Positions 37,110-47,843 of a stretch of 64,000 nt of DNA are shown piece after piece. A program made the position numbers and the translations under genes. Origin of the DNA: Porticoccaceae bacterium (GTDB lineage: Bacteria; Pseudomonadota; Gammaproteobacteria; Pseudomonadales; Porticoccaceae). The notes beneath the pieces are model-generated. The model was not told the origin of the DNA. It worked only from the letters and a program-made list of their open reading frames with translations, and made no database searches. Location: the NCBI GenBank assembly GCA_024644595.1, contig JAHEHL010000001.1, forward strand, positions 1 to 64,000, in the 5' to 3' direction. Numbering within the stretch: position 1 is the first letter of the stretch; every line of letters begins with the position of its first letter.

Positions 37110-38393
37110 ATGAGCACTGGCAAAACATTTAAAGCCTGCCCGCTATTTGATGCACACAAGACTTTTGTACGTCTACCGATGGGCGCGAAAATGCTTGATG
37201 GTTATCCCGATTCAAAACATTTCCTCGACACTGTATGTAAACAGATTGGCGATGCCGGTGAAGACTTTCAGTACACTCAGGCATTTCTTAAAAGTTACAG
37301 CCGCAAAAGCGAAGCCACATACCGAGGTTATCGCAATGAAGTTGAGCGTCTGTTGTTGTGGGCGTGGACCGTTGCTGGCAAGAGTGTTATCCAGCTCAAG
37401 CGCCCAGATCTTGAGAGCTACTTTGACTTTGTCCACACTCCGCCAGCAGCCTGGGTTGGCAGTTCGGTTCAGGATCGCTTTAAAATAATCGGCGGAGAGT
37501 GCCGTCAAAATGAAAATTGGCGGCCATTTGCCGGGAAACTCGCCAAAGAAGACCGTAAACAAGCAATGGTGGAGGGCGTTGATATCCAGGTTTCCCGAGA
37601 TCATCACACGTTATCTCACGAGGCGATGAAAATCTGTTATTCCGCAGTGTCTTGCTTTTATGATTATTTAACCGACGAAGGCTACGCATTCGGTAACCCT
37701 ATTCCGGCTATCCGCAAGCAATCACCCTATCTGATCAAAGGCGCTACACAAAAGAATATTAAGCGCCTCTCTGATCTGCAGTGGGACTATGTGCTCGAGT
37801 GCGCTGAGCATGCTGCAGATAAAGAGCCGCTTCAGGAGCGTATGCTATTTGTGATCGCAACTCTAAAAACCCTTTATTTAAGGGTGTCAGAGCTCTCTGA
37901 TCGCACCAATTGGCAGCCGGTCTGGAAACATTACTGGCAGGACAGCGACGGCAATAACTGGCTTAAAGTGCTTGGCAAAGGCAATAAGCTTCGCGATGTA
38001 TCGGTGCCAAGCGCCCTATTACCCTACATCGACCGCTATCAGCGCTACAGGGCGTCGTTAAGCCCGGCGTTCGGTATAAATTCAACATTGGTTGCGAAGA
38101 ATCGAGGTTCTGGTGGAATGACCTCACGCCAACTGCGACGAATTGTTCAGGAAGCATTTGACTTGGCTTACGACAAAATGGTCGCTGAAGGATTTGGCAA
38201 GGAGGCAAAGGCACTTCGGGAAGCCACCACTCACTGGCTCAGGCATACTGGTGCTTCGCAAGATATTGCGACAAGACCGTTAAAGCATATGTCTGATGAT
38301 CTTGGTCACTCGAGTATGGGAACGACGGATCAGGTCTATATTCAATCCGATATGAAAGAGCGCGCCCGATCAGGAAAAGGGCGTGACGTTTAG
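37110..38393 (+). CDS. Solitary tyrosine recombinase/integrase
   Basis: 427-residue site-specific recombinase. An N-terminal SAM-like core-binding domain (about 50-190) leads into a catalytic domain with the complete active set: Arg258 (LYLRVSELSDR), Lys290 (LGKGNKLRDV), His375/Arg378 (THWLRHTG), His400 (DDLGHSSMGT) and nucleophile Tyr410. The protein is intact, so it is likely active. No att-type repeat, excisionase, other phage gene or tRNA is adjacent. It stands between prc and a glutamine synthetase-like gene. The upstream 299 bp are A/T-rich and contain no gene. Target site unknown. Confidence 0.9.
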   Translation: MSTGKTFKACPLFDAHKTFVRLPMGAKMLDGYPDSKHFLDTVCKQIGDAGEDFQYTQAFLKSYSRKSEATYRGYRNEVERLLLWAWTVAGKSVIQLKRPDLESYFDFVHTPPAAWVGSSVQDRFKIIGGECRQNENWRPFAGKLAKEDRKQAMVEGVDIQVSRDHHTLSHEAMKICYSAVSCFYDYLTDEGYAFGNPIPAIRKQSPYLIKGATQKNIKRLSDLQWDYVLECAEHAADKEPLQERMLFVIATLKTLYLRVSELSDRTNWQPVWKHYWQDSDGNNWLKVLGKGNKLRDVSVPSALLPYIDRYQRYRASLSPAFGINSTLVAKNRGSGGMTSRQLRRIVQEAFDLAYDKMVAEGFGKEAKALREATTHWLRHTGASQDIATRPLKHMSDDLGHSSMGTTDQVYIQSDMKERARSGKGRDV

Positions 38394-38508
38394 TTTAAAA
38401 TCAGTATGTTAGAGAGTTTATATAAGCTTGATTATAATATTAATTAAGCTCGATTAGAGCCCCTCTCTGCCCCGCTCTCTACTTTGGTTAATTCTCCATC
38501 AAGCGGGT

Positions 38509-38550
38509 ACTGTGGCGATCATTGCACAGCGGTACAGCAATCGCCGCAGT
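38509..38550. terminator. Stem-loop between recombinase and puuA-like genes
   Basis: 11-bp inverted repeat (ACTGTGGCGAT with ATCGCCGCAGT, one G-T pair) enclosing 20 bases. It lies between converging genes and could end either transcript, but no T run follows, so intrinsic termination is uncertain. Confidence 0.4.
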
Positions 38551-38563
38551 CCAGGCCTAACTA

Positions 38564-39907
38564 TTAGACATTCAGTAGCAGGAACTCGCGCTCCCAGGAT
38601 GAAATTACCCGGTTAAACTCTTCAAATTCCACCAGTTTGATGGAGGTGTAAAGCTGGATAAATTCTTTACCAAAGATCTCAATAATATCGCTATCTTCCT
38701 GCAGTCCTCGCAGGGCCTCTTCCAGTGTTCTGGGCAGCGCCAGCTCCTCTTCGTAGGCATTGCCTTCAAATGGTGCTGAAGCGCGGAGCCCCTTTTTCAT
38801 GCCGAGATAGCCGCAAGCAAGTGTCGCAGCAATAGATAGATATGGGTTGACATCTGCTCCTGGAAATCGGTTTTCGATGCGAAAATCCTTTGGCAGCGCA
38901 TCTGGCACGCGGAGCCCTGTAGTCCGATTATCAAAGCCCCAGTGCAGGTTGATCGGTGCAGCAACTTCGCGGGTAAAGCGCCGATATGAGTTTACATTTG
39001 GAGCAAAGAAGCTCATCACATAAGGTGTATAGGTCTGCAGCCCGCCCAAATACTGATAGAACGCCTCACTGTACTGCCCGTCTGGGGTGGCAAAAATATT
39101 GCTGCCATCCTTGAGCGACAGCACGCTTTGGTGGATATGCTTCGCCGACCCCGGCTCTGTCGCCATCGGTTTAGCCATAAATGTGGCATAAATATCATGT
39201 TTTAAAGCCGTCTCGCGCACCATGCGCTTAAATGTAAAAACCTGATCGGCGAGCGCCAGTGGATCGCCGTGAATAAAGTTGACTTCTAGTTGTGCGGCGC
39301 CAGATTCATGAATCAGCGTGTCAACATCAAGTCCCATGGCGTCGCTATAGCTGTACATCGTCTCGACAAATGGCTCAAATTCATTGGCTGCATCGATGCT
39401 GTAGGATTGTCGCGCTGTTTCAGGCCGCCCCGAGCGCCCTACTGGCGGCTTCAGAGCCAGATCCGGGTCGAGGTTCTTTTCGATCAAATAGAACTCCACC
39501 TCAGGTGCGATTACCGGTTGCAGACCTTCGGCTCGATACAGTTCGAGGATCCGCTTTAATACATTGCGCGAAGAGAATGGGTGTGGCTTGCCGTCTTTGG
39601 TGTAGCAATCGTGAATAATCTGTCCGGTTGCTTCGTTGGCCCAGGGCACTAGGCGCATGCTACTTGGATCTGGCTCCAGTAGCATATCGCCGTCAATGGT
39701 TCCGAGCAGGTCCCAGAAATCGTCTGAGTATTCGCCTGTGACTGTTTGCGCCAATATGCCTTCGGGGAGACGGCTGTCTTCCTTAACAAACTTGTTTGCC
39801 GGGATAAATTTGCCCCGGGCATTGCCGGTGATGTCGGGCACCAGGCACTCGACTTCAGTAATGTTGTGTTTTTTTAGCCAATCTTCGATGGCTTTTTCGG
39901 ACTGCAT
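38564..39907 (-). CDS. Glutamine synthetase family protein (gamma-glutamylputrescine synthetase-like)
   Basis: Type-I glutamine synthetase fold that ligates glutamate to an amine. Most like PuuA, which makes gamma-glutamylputrescine. The 447-residue protein has VPDITGNARGKFIPANKF near the start, APEVEFYLIEKN (metal Glu), QLEVNFIHGDPLALADQ, the GS signature FMAKPMATEPGSAKHIHQSV, and NSYRRFTREVAAPINLHWG. It is divergent from an FAD oxidase and a TetR gene through two operator-like repeats. Glutamylation of another amine is possible. Confidence 0.85.
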   Translation of the reverse strand: MQSEKAIEDWLKKHNITEVECLVPDITGNARGKFIPANKFVKEDSRLPEGILAQTVTGEYSDDFWDLLGTIDGDMLLEPDPSSMRLVPWANEATGQIIHDCYTKDGKPHPFSSRNVLKRILELYRAEGLQPVIAPEVEFYLIEKNLDPDLALKPPVGRSGRPETARQSYSIDAANEFEPFVETMYSYSDAMGLDVDTLIHESGAAQLEVNFIHGDPLALADQVFTFKRMVRETALKHDIYATFMAKPMATEPGSAKHIHQSVLSLKDGSNIFATPDGQYSEAFYQYLGGLQTYTPYVMSFFAPNVNSYRRFTREVAAPINLHWGFDNRTTGLRVPDALPKDFRIENRFPGADVNPYLSIAATLACGYLGMKKGLRASAPFEGNAYEEELALPRTLEEALRGLQEDSDIIEIFGKEFIQLYTSIKLVEFEEFNRVISSWEREFLLLNV

Positions 39908-39955
39908 AAATCACCTATCCACAGGTTGTATATGATTGGGAATTTTACATTATTT

Positions 39956-39972
39956 TTCGAACAATTGTTCAA
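39956..39972. promoter_or_regulatory. Operator-like site 1 (TetR?)
   Basis: TTCGAACAATTGTTCAA, containing the perfect 12-bp palindrome GAACAATTGTTC. It lies in the 129-bp spacer between the puuA-like and puuB-like genes. It matches site 2 (reverse orientation) at 14 of 17 positions, with centres 23 bp apart. The TetR encoded downstream at 41311 is the likely binder, which is inference. Confidence 0.6.
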
Positions 39973-39978
39973 TTAATG

Positions 39979-39995
39979 TTGAATTATTATTCGAA
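39979..39995. promoter_or_regulatory. Operator-like site 2 (TetR?)
   Basis: On the minus strand TTCGAATAATAATTCAA, a second copy of site 1 (14 of 17 identities). The arrangement would allow one regulator to shut both divergent promoters. Confidence 0.58.
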
Positions 39996-40036
39996 AACAT
40001 CATAATGTCAATTTTTACAGACAGAAAATTCTGCTT

Positions 40037-41308
40037 ATGACAGCGGTTAACTCCTATTACATAGACAGTGCAGATACACAGCTTCGCTACCCTTCTTTGG
40101 TGGGAGAGCGAACAGCGGACATCTGTATTGTTGGCGCAGGCTACACGGGCCTATCATCGGCTTTACACCTCGCCGAGCGCGGCTATTCCGTGGTTGTGCT
40201 TGAGGCGGCGCAAGTCGGATTCGGTGCCTCGGGTCGCAATGGTGGTCATGTTGGGGTGGGTCAGCGCAAAGATCAGTTCTATCTAGAGAAGCAGTTTGGT
40301 CAAGAGATTGCGCGAGGGCTTTGGGATATGGGTCTTGAAGCCGTTGAGACAGTAAGGCAGCTTGTTGCACGCTACAGTATTGACTGTGATCTGAAACAGG
40401 GGATTATGCACCTCGCACATAGACGCAAGTACTGCGTCGAGCTGCAGCAAGAGGTGGACCATCTGCGTCACAACTATCAGTTTGATGAAATACAGTATAT
40501 CCCCGAGGCTGCCCTGCCCGATTATATCGATAGCACGGCGTATTTTGGCGCTCAGCTGGATAACGTGTCAATGCACCTGCATCCGCTTAAGTACGCTCAG
40601 GGATTGGCCAGGGCCGCGTCAGATGCGGGGGTTCAGATCTTTGAGCATTCCAAGGTCTTGAGTTACACCCAGAGCGGGTCTGTTATCGTGCGTACCGCCG
40701 GTGGTCAGGTAACGGCCAAGGAGCTGGTACTGGCCTGCAATGGTTATATTGACAAGCTCGAGCCGCGCATTAACGGCTACATTATGCCGATCAATAACTT
40801 TGTGCTTGCAACCGAGCCGCTGTCAGACACGCAGGCCAAAGCAGTCAGTGCCCATGACACCGCCATGCAAGACACCCGTTTTGTGATTAATTATTGGAAG
40901 TTGTCGGCCGATAATCGTTTGATCTTCGGTGGCGGTGAGAATTACCGGCGCGGCTTCCCTGCAGATATAAGAGGCTTTGTGCGCAAATATATGCTTCAGG
41001 TCTATCCTCAGTTGAGCCAGACTAATATTGATTATGGTTGGGGCGGTACTCTCGCGATCACACTTAATCGGCTGCCTCATTTCGGTCGTATTGGCCGCAA
41101 TATATGGCATTTACAGGGCTATTCCGGTCATGGCGTCCCGACGGCGACCTTTGCTGGGAAATTGGTTGCTGAGGCGATCAGCGGCAAGTTGGAACGCTTT
41201 GATCTTATGGCTGGTCTGCCGACGCATAAGTTTCCCGGTGGAACGCTACTGCGCTGGCCTGGCATGGTAGCAGGAATGCTTTATTTCGCGCTGCGAGACA
41301 GGATTTAA
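40037..41308 (+). CDS. FAD-dependent oxidoreductase (gamma-glutamylputrescine oxidase-like)
   Basis: DAO-family flavoenzyme resembling PuuB, which oxidises gamma-glutamylputrescine to the aldehyde. The 423-residue protein has the dinucleotide-binding ADICIVGAGYTGLSSALHLA (about 27-46), the FGASGRNGGHVGVGQR flavin-site motif and the C-terminal NIWHLQGYSGHGVPTATFAG. It pairs with the divergent PuuA-like gene, so the two would act in series on the same amine. It is followed after 2 bp by a TetR gene. Confidence 0.83.
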   Translation: MTAVNSYYIDSADTQLRYPSLVGERTADICIVGAGYTGLSSALHLAERGYSVVVLEAAQVGFGASGRNGGHVGVGQRKDQFYLEKQFGQEIARGLWDMGLEAVETVRQLVARYSIDCDLKQGIMHLAHRRKYCVELQQEVDHLRHNYQFDEIQYIPEAALPDYIDSTAYFGAQLDNVSMHLHPLKYAQGLARAASDAGVQIFEHSKVLSYTQSGSVIVRTAGGQVTAKELVLACNGYIDKLEPRINGYIMPINNFVLATEPLSDTQAKAVSAHDTAMQDTRFVINYWKLSADNRLIFGGGENYRRGFPADIRGFVRKYMLQVYPQLSQTNIDYGWGGTLAITLNRLPHFGRIGRNIWHLQGYSGHGVPTATFAGKLVAEAISGKLERFDLMAGLPTHKFPGGTLLRWPGMVAGMLYFALRDRI

Positions 41309-41310
41309 CG

Positions 41311-41940
41311 ATGTCGAATCTACGAGCCCTTACGCCTCGCAATACGCCGGTCCAGAAGCGTGCTCTGGAGCGTCGTGCGCAAATCTTAGACGTTACGGCT
41401 GTGCTGCTTGAAGAGGTCGGGCAGGACGATCTGACAACAATTTTGGTGGCGAAGCGCGCAGGCATTTCGGTCGGCACGCTCTACCATTATTTCCCCAATA
41501 AATACGCAATTCTCTATGCGCTTGCAGAGCACTGGCTGGGTGAAATTGATCGAGTTTTACGTGAACTTGAGCTGGAGCGCGTTGAATCGCTGAGTCTGAA
41601 GCGATTTGTAGATAAAGCGGTCGATCAGTTGCTCCAGGTCTACACCCATCAGCGGGGTCTATTGCCGTTGGTTCAGGCCATGTTTGGTGTTCCGGAGTTA
41701 AAAGATCTGGATGCTGCGCACGATGAGTTGATCATCAGCGCCATGGCGCGAATGTTTGCGCGAATGGAAGTGGCTGAGCGCCCTTCTGAGCTGTCACGCC
41801 TGGGTCGCGCGTTTCTTGAAGTGAACCACGCGCTGTTGCTGGTTGTGGTTAATCAGAACAAAGTCGACAGCTTAAAGACTCTCGCAGACCTTAAGTATCT
41901 CAGTCTTAGCCTGCTGGAGCGGGCAAAGAGCCAGTTCTAA
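41311..41940 (+). CDS. TetR family regulator of the puuA/puuB-like genes
   Basis: 209-residue regulator with HTH in KRALERRAQILDVTAVLLEE ... LVAKRAGISVGTLYHYFPNK (about 16-65) and a helical C-terminal domain. The start follows the oxidase stop by 2 bp, so both are co-transcribed. It probably binds the two operator-like sites at 39956-39995 and answers to an amine or its glutamyl derivative. E. coli uses PuuR, an XRE-type repressor, so a TetR controller is a different solution. Confidence 0.82.
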   Translation: MSNLRALTPRNTPVQKRALERRAQILDVTAVLLEEVGQDDLTTILVAKRAGISVGTLYHYFPNKYAILYALAEHWLGEIDRVLRELELERVESLSLKRFVDKAVDQLLQVYTHQRGLLPLVQAMFGVPELKDLDAAHDELIISAMARMFARMEVAERPSELSRLGRAFLEVNHALLLVVVNQNKVDSLKTLADLKYLSLSLLERAKSQF

Positions 41941-41968
41941 GTGCCGACTTATCTTGATTAATGAGATT

Positions 41969-42010
41969 AATAAAAGCATTTAATTGATTGATAAACAACG
42001 CTTTTATTTT
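41969..42010. terminator. A/T-rich hairpin between TetR and gor
   Basis: 9-bp stem AATAAAAGC/GCTTTTATT with a 22-nt loop between converging genes, followed by TT and preceded by A-rich DNA. A weak bidirectional terminator candidate. Confidence 0.4.
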
Positions 42011-42011
42011 G

Positions 42012-43379
42012 TTATCGTGCCCTTTCGCGCATTGTGACAAATTCTTCTGCCGCTGAGGGATGAATACCCACAGTGGCGTCAAAATGGGCTTTAGTTGCCC
42101 CGGCCTTTAAAGCAATGCCCAAACCCTGAATAATCTCTGCTGCGTGTTCTCCAACCATATGGCAGCCGAGTACCCGGTCGCTCTCGTTATCAACCACCAG
42201 TTTCATGGTGATTCGCTCGGCGCCACCGCCCAGGGTTTGCAGCATCGGTTTAAAGTCAGATAAATAGACTGCGATATCCGCGTATTCCGCCCTTGCCTGC
42301 TCTTCACTCAGACCAACAGTGCCGAACTCTGGCTGACAAAAGACCGCGGTGGGGATGTCGCTGTAATCAATCTGAGCCTGCCCGTCTCCATAGAGATGAT
42401 CGACTAGTACCATGGCCTCCTGAATGGCAACCGGCGTCAGTTGAACACGATCAATCACATCACCGAGCGCATAAATGCTCGGTTCTGCGGTAGCAAAATG
42501 ATTGTCCACGACAATAGAGCCATTGTTCCCCATTACCACGGCCGTATTTTCTAGACCTAGACCTGCGGTATTGGCCTGGCGACCAGTGGCATAGAGCGCC
42601 AGCCCGGCAGTTAAATTGCCACCATTATCGAGCACAACGGATAGTTCGCGGTCTCGACCTGCGACTTTCACGATCTCATTGATTTGTGTATTGAGGTGAA
42701 TATGCACACCTTTATTGCTCATACCTTCGACGATTTTGCCGCTCATTTCACGATCGAAGGATTTCAATAGCTCCGGGCCACGGTATACAAGATGCGTTTC
42801 GACGCCAAGGCCGTTTAGAATCCCGGCAAATTCAACTGCAATATAGCCGCCACCTACCACAACAGCGGTCTTGGGCAACTGGTCGAGGAAGAACATTTCG
42901 TTTGAACTGATCGCCAGTTCGCTACCCGGAAACTCTGGAATATAAGGCCAGCCCCCCGTTGCAATCAGGATGACTTTGGCGCTGTAGACTTTGTCTTCAA
43001 CGGCCACCTGGTGTGGCCCAACCACCGTCGCGCGCGCACTAAACAGTTCGGCGCCGCTATTGTCGATAAGATTGTTATAAATAGCGTTTAGACGTTCAAT
43101 TTCAGTGGTTTTGTTATCCCGCAAGGTGGCCCAATCCAATGAGGGCTGCCCAGGAATTGACCAGCCGTAGCCTTTGCTTGCATGAAAAAGTTCGGGAAAT
43201 TGAGAGGCGTAAACGAAAAGCTTCTTCGGCACACAGCCGACATTGACACAGGTGCCACCGAGATAGCGCTCCTCAGCGACAGCAACTTTTTTGCCTTTAC
43301 TGGCTGCCATTCTTGCGGCTCGAACGCCACCGGAACCGGCGCCGATAACAAACAGGTCATAATCAAATTTAAGGGTCAC
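42012..43379 (-). CDS. gor: Glutathione reductase
   Basis: NADPH-dependent FAD disulphide reductase that regenerates glutathione. The 455-residue protein has FVIGAGSGGVRAARMA, the redox motif GGTCVNVGCVPKK (Cys44, Cys49), NADPH-binding VVGGGYIAVEFAGIL and the C-terminal HPSAAEEFVTMR with the catalytic His from the partner subunit. It overlaps cysG by 4 bp as the last gene of the run from ftsK to gor. Dihydrolipoyl and mercuric reductases are the alternatives, but the GSGG motif and C-terminus favour Gor. Confidence 0.93.
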   Translation of the reverse strand: MTLKFDYDLFVIGAGSGGVRAARMAASKGKKVAVAEERYLGGTCVNVGCVPKKLFVYASQFPELFHASKGYGWSIPGQPSLDWATLRDNKTTEIERLNAIYNNLIDNSGAELFSARATVVGPHQVAVEDKVYSAKVILIATGGWPYIPEFPGSELAISSNEMFFLDQLPKTAVVVGGGYIAVEFAGILNGLGVETHLVYRGPELLKSFDREMSGKIVEGMSNKGVHIHLNTQINEIVKVAGRDRELSVVLDNGGNLTAGLALYATGRQANTAGLGLENTAVVMGNNGSIVVDNHFATAEPSIYALGDVIDRVQLTPVAIQEAMVLVDHLYGDGQAQIDYSDIPTAVFCQPEFGTVGLSEEQARAEYADIAVYLSDFKPMLQTLGGGAERITMKLVVDNESDRVLGCHMVGEHAAEIIQGLGIALKAGATKAHFDATVGIHPSAAEEFVTMRERAR

Positions 43380-44797
43380 ACATACTTCTCCGCAAGGTTA
43401 AACCAGGCCAACTTGTTATGCAGGCTAACAACGTGACCAACAATAATTAAGGTTGGCGCCGTGGCGCCTGCTCCACGAACTATACCCGGCAAACTGTCGA
43501 GATCGCCGATAAATACCTGCTGATTGTTAGAGGTGCCCTTTTCAATCAGCGCTGCAGGTGTCTGAGGGTCAAGCCCGTGCTGCTTGAGCTCATCGCAAAT
43601 GGTTTCCATTCCATTCAAGCCCATATAAAACACCAGTGTTTGGTTTGGCTGTACGAGTTCGGGCCAATTGAGGTCCATCTTGCCAGAGCGCAGATGTCCG
43701 GCAATAAAGCGTACTGACTGGGCGTAATCGCGGTGCGTCAAAGGGATGCCGGCATAGCTGGCACACCCTGAGGCTGCGGTAATACCTGGTACCACTTGGA
43801 ATGGAATACCTCGCTCAGCAAGAGTTTCTATTTCCTCGCCGCCGCGTCCAAAGATGAACGGATCGCCGCCTTTCAAGCGTACAACGCGGTTGCCTTCGAG
43901 TGCGTATTCAATCAGTTTTTGATTAATATTGTCCTGCGATACCGGATGGTCCCCCGCGGTCTTGCCGACATAAATACGCGTTGCATCGCGGCGCACCAGA
44001 TTGAGCACTTCCTTCGACACCAGTCGATCGTAGAGCACAATATCGGCCTGCTGCATAAGGCGCAGAGCCTTAAAGGTCAACAGATCTGGATCGCCAGGAC
44101 CACCGCCAACCAGGTAGACCTCGCCGGTTTTGAACGCCGTGCTGGTCTCAAGTTTTTGTTCGAGCAGCCTCTCGGCTGTATCGAGGTTGTTGGCATAGGC
44201 TTGTTCGGCGATGGGGCCGGAAAACACCTCTTCCCAGAACGCTTTTCGGTCTGCACCATTGGAAAATCTGGCCTTGACGCGCTCTCGGAAACTCCCTGCC
44301 AAAGCGGCCAGTTTACTGGTTCCTGCTGGTATCAGCGCCTCCAGTCTGGTGCGCAGCATGCGCACCAGCACCGGGGCATCGCCACCACTGGAGATGGCGA
44401 TTTGAATCGGTGACCGGTCAACAATTGAGGGGAAAATCACATTGGAAAAGCCTGGATCATCGACAACATTGGCAAGTACATTAATGCTCTGGGTATGTTC
44501 TGAGACCAGACGATTGAGTTCGCGATCGTTGGTTGCTGCAATCACCAGGGCCAAATTGCTGATCATTTGCATATGATCCTGATGGTATGGCGCAGTTATC
44601 AGGTGCAGGCCATTACAACCGTGCTCTTTATCCCGCGCATCCATTTCGAGCAGATCGGGACAAAAGTCTTTGGCAACAATCGTGATAATAGCGCTGGCTT
44701 CCTGCACCAGGCGAACTTTGCGCAGAGCGATCTCACCGCCGCCAACAACCAGTACATTGCGGCCCTTTAGGTTATGAAACAGCGGCAGGAAATCCAT
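43376..44797 (-). CDS. cysG: Siroheme synthase CysG
   Basis: Trifunctional enzyme making sirohaem for sulfite and nitrite reductases. The N-terminal dehydrogenase/ferrochelatase domain (about 1-210) has [15 protein letters not shown] and [18 protein letters not shown]-type sequence. The C-terminal uroporphyrinogen III methyltransferase domain (about 215-473) has [36 protein letters not shown] and [21 protein letters not shown]. It lies 21 bp after serS and overlaps gor, fitting the sulphur theme of the region though far from cysH. Confidence 0.95.
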   Translation of the reverse strand: MDFLPLFHNLKGRNVLVVGGGEIALRKVRLVQEASAIITIVAKDFCPDLLEMDARDKEHGCNGLHLITAPYHQDHMQMISNLALVIAATNDRELNRLVSEHTQSINVLANVVDDPGFSNVIFPSIVDRSPIQIAISSGGDAPVLVRMLRTRLEALIPAGTSKLAALAGSFRERVKARFSNGADRKAFWEEVFSGPIAEQAYANNLDTAERLLEQKLETSTAFKTGEVYLVGGGPGDPDLLTFKALRLMQQADIVLYDRLVSKEVLNLVRRDATRIYVGKTAGDHPVSQDNINQKLIEYALEGNRVVRLKGGDPFIFGRGGEEIETLAERGIPFQVVPGITAASGCASYAGIPLTHRDYAQSVRFIAGHLRSGKMDLNWPELVQPNQTLVFYMGLNGMETICDELKQHGLDPQTPAALIEKGTSNNQQVFIGDLDSLPGIVRGAGATAPTLIIVGHVVSLHNKLAWFNLAEKYV

Positions 44798-44818
44798 GAT
44801 TTCTCCATCTTTGGCAGC

Positions 44819-46132
<1,314 letters not shown>

Positions 46133-46143
46133 TTAGTGTGTAC

Positions 46144-46512
46144 TTACAACAAGCGCGTCAGCCAGATTGAACTGCTGATGGCGACAAGGCATAAACCAAC
46201 GGTCGCCAGCACATAGAGCAGCGCCAGAAAAAGGAGGCCATTTTGCCACAAACCCAGGGCATCAAGCGAGAATGTTGAGAAGGTTGTAAACGCGCCGAGA
46301 AAACCGATCATCAACAGGCTGCGCATTTCCATCGACAGCAGGGTGCGCTCGACAATAAGCACGAATAAAATACCCATCACAAAGCTTCCCAGCACATTGA
46401 TGGCGAGCGTGGCGAAAGGGAATTTATGGTTGATCTGGAATACCCAGCTACTCACCGCATAGCGTCCCATTGCGCCAAGCGCACCGCCTATGGCAACAGC
46501 AATCCAATGCAT
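46144..46512 (-). CDS. crcB: Fluoride efflux channel CrcB/Fluc
   Basis: Small dual-topology fluoride channel in the inner membrane. The 122-residue protein has four membrane segments and the conserved GGALGAMGRYAVS, INVLGSFVMG (Asn) and GFLGAFTTFSTFS (track threonine/serine and Phe-box) motifs. It overlaps the rarA stop by 1 base. No fluoride riboswitch is apparent upstream because the gene sits inside the operon. Confidence 0.94.
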   Translation of the reverse strand: MHWIAVAIGGALGAMGRYAVSSWVFQINHKFPFATLAINVLGSFVMGILFVLIVERTLLSMEMRSLLMIGFLGAFTTFSTFSLDALGLWQNGLLFLALLYVLATVGLCLVAISSSIWLTRLL

Positions 46513-47843
46513 TATTGATCTCCTTGGTTGGCGTTATCGAGATTCCGAAGATAGGCTAGCTTTTCAGCAATTTTCTTTTCCAGACCGCGATCCGTTGGTT
46601 GGTAATACTGCTTACCTGCCAGCTCGTCAGGTAGATACTGTTCTCCGGCAGCATAACCATTTTTTTCATTGTGGGCATAGCGGTAGTCTTTGCCGTAGTC
46701 GAGCTCCTTCATCAGACTGGTTGGTGCATTGCGCAGGTGCATTGGCACCTCATAGCTGGGTAGCGAGCGGACATCGGCCATGGTTACCTTAAAGGCGTCA
46801 TAAACAGCATTGCTTTTTGCGGCCACTGCCAGATAGATCACCGCTTGGGCCAGTGCCAGCTCGCCCTCAGGGCTGCCGAGACGCTCTTGAACATCCCACG
46901 CACTCAAGGCCAGCTCCAACGCGCGAGGGTCTGCGTTGCCAATATCTTCGCTGGCCATGCGCGCTAAGCGCCGCGCGATATAAATGGGATCACAGCCACC
47001 ATCGAGCATACGACACAGCCAATACAGAGCAGCATCGGGAGAAGATCCGCGAACAGATTTGTGCAGTGCCGAGATTTGATCATAAAAATATTCGCCACCT
47101 TTATCAAAACGCCGGGTATCACCGACCAGTACCTGTTCGAGAACCTGTCTATCAATGCTCGAGCCCTCGCCCTGCTCAGTGGCTAAATCATTGGCAATCT
47201 CAAGCAGATTTAAGGCCCTGCGTGCATCGCCATCTGCGGCTGAGGCAAGCAGCTCGAGAGCTTCATTGTCGAGATTCAGCTTGCGTGTACCGAGCCCATG
47301 TTGTTGATTGTCGATTGCCTGGCGGATAACGGTGATGACTTGATCCTGACCGAGGCTTTTCAAAACATAGACTCGACAGCGAGACAGTAGCGCGTTATTT
47401 AACTCGAACGACGGGTTTTCAGTAGTGGCGCCGACAAACACCACCGTGCCGTCTTCGACAAAAGGCAGAAAAGCATCTTGTTGAGATTTGTTAAAACGAT
47501 GCACCTCATCGACAAACAGGATAGTTTTGCGGCCGCGCAGGTCGCGCTGTTCGGTTGCTTTGGCGATAGCGCCGCGGATTTCTTTGACCCCCGACAGCAC
47601 TGCAGAGATGCTTTCGAAGTGAGCATCGGCGGATGCGGCAATAATTTTTGCCAGTGTGGTTTTACCCACTCCAGGCGGGCCCCAGAAAATCATTGAGTGC
47701 AGAGTGCCATTCTCAATAGCTTCACGCAGAGGCTTGCCCGGTCCCACTAAGTGTTCCTGGCCATAAAATCCATCCAGTGTGGAGGGGCGCATACGCGCGG
47801 CCAGTGGACGATAAACAGTCTGATTAAACAGGTCAGTCGACAT
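46512..47843 (-). CDS. rarA: Replication-associated recombination protein A
   Basis: AAA+ ATPase (MgsA) that acts at stalled replication forks. The 443-residue protein has [20 protein letters not shown], Walker [12 protein letters not shown], Walker [16 protein letters not shown], and the C-terminal tetramerisation part with YPNDxxx-type sequence replaced by [20 protein letters not shown]. It overlaps lolA by 11 bp. Confidence 0.95.
   Translation of the reverse strand: MSTDLFNQTVYRPLAARMRPSTLDGFYGQEHLVGPGKPLREAIENGTLHSMIFWGPPGVGKTTLAKIIAASADAHFESISAVLSGVKEIRGAIAKATEQRDLRGRKTILFVDEVHRFNKSQQDAFLPFVEDGTVVFVGATTENPSFELNNALLSRCRVYVLKSLGQDQVITVIRQAIDNQQHGLGTRKLNLDNEALELLASAADGDARRALNLLEIANDLATEQGEGSSIDRQVLEQVLVGDTRRFDKGGEYFYDQISALHKSVRGSSPDAALYWLCRMLDGGCDPIYIARRLARMASEDIGNADPRALELALSAWDVQERLGSPEGELALAQAVIYLAVAAKSNAVYDAFKVTMADVRSLPSYEVPMHLRNAPTSLMKELDYGKDYRYAHNEKNGYAAGEQYLPDELAGKQYYQPTDRGLEKKIAEKLAYLRNLDNANQGDQ

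Noticed and set aside
36811-38563. Genomic island or prophage around the tyrosine recombinase
   Set aside because: No phage structural, replication or excision genes, no tRNA, and no flanking direct repeats are visible. Neighbours are ordinary chromosomal genes.
46144-46512. Fluoride riboswitch for crcB
   Set aside because: The gene overlaps rarA by one base inside an operon, leaving no leader for a riboswitch.
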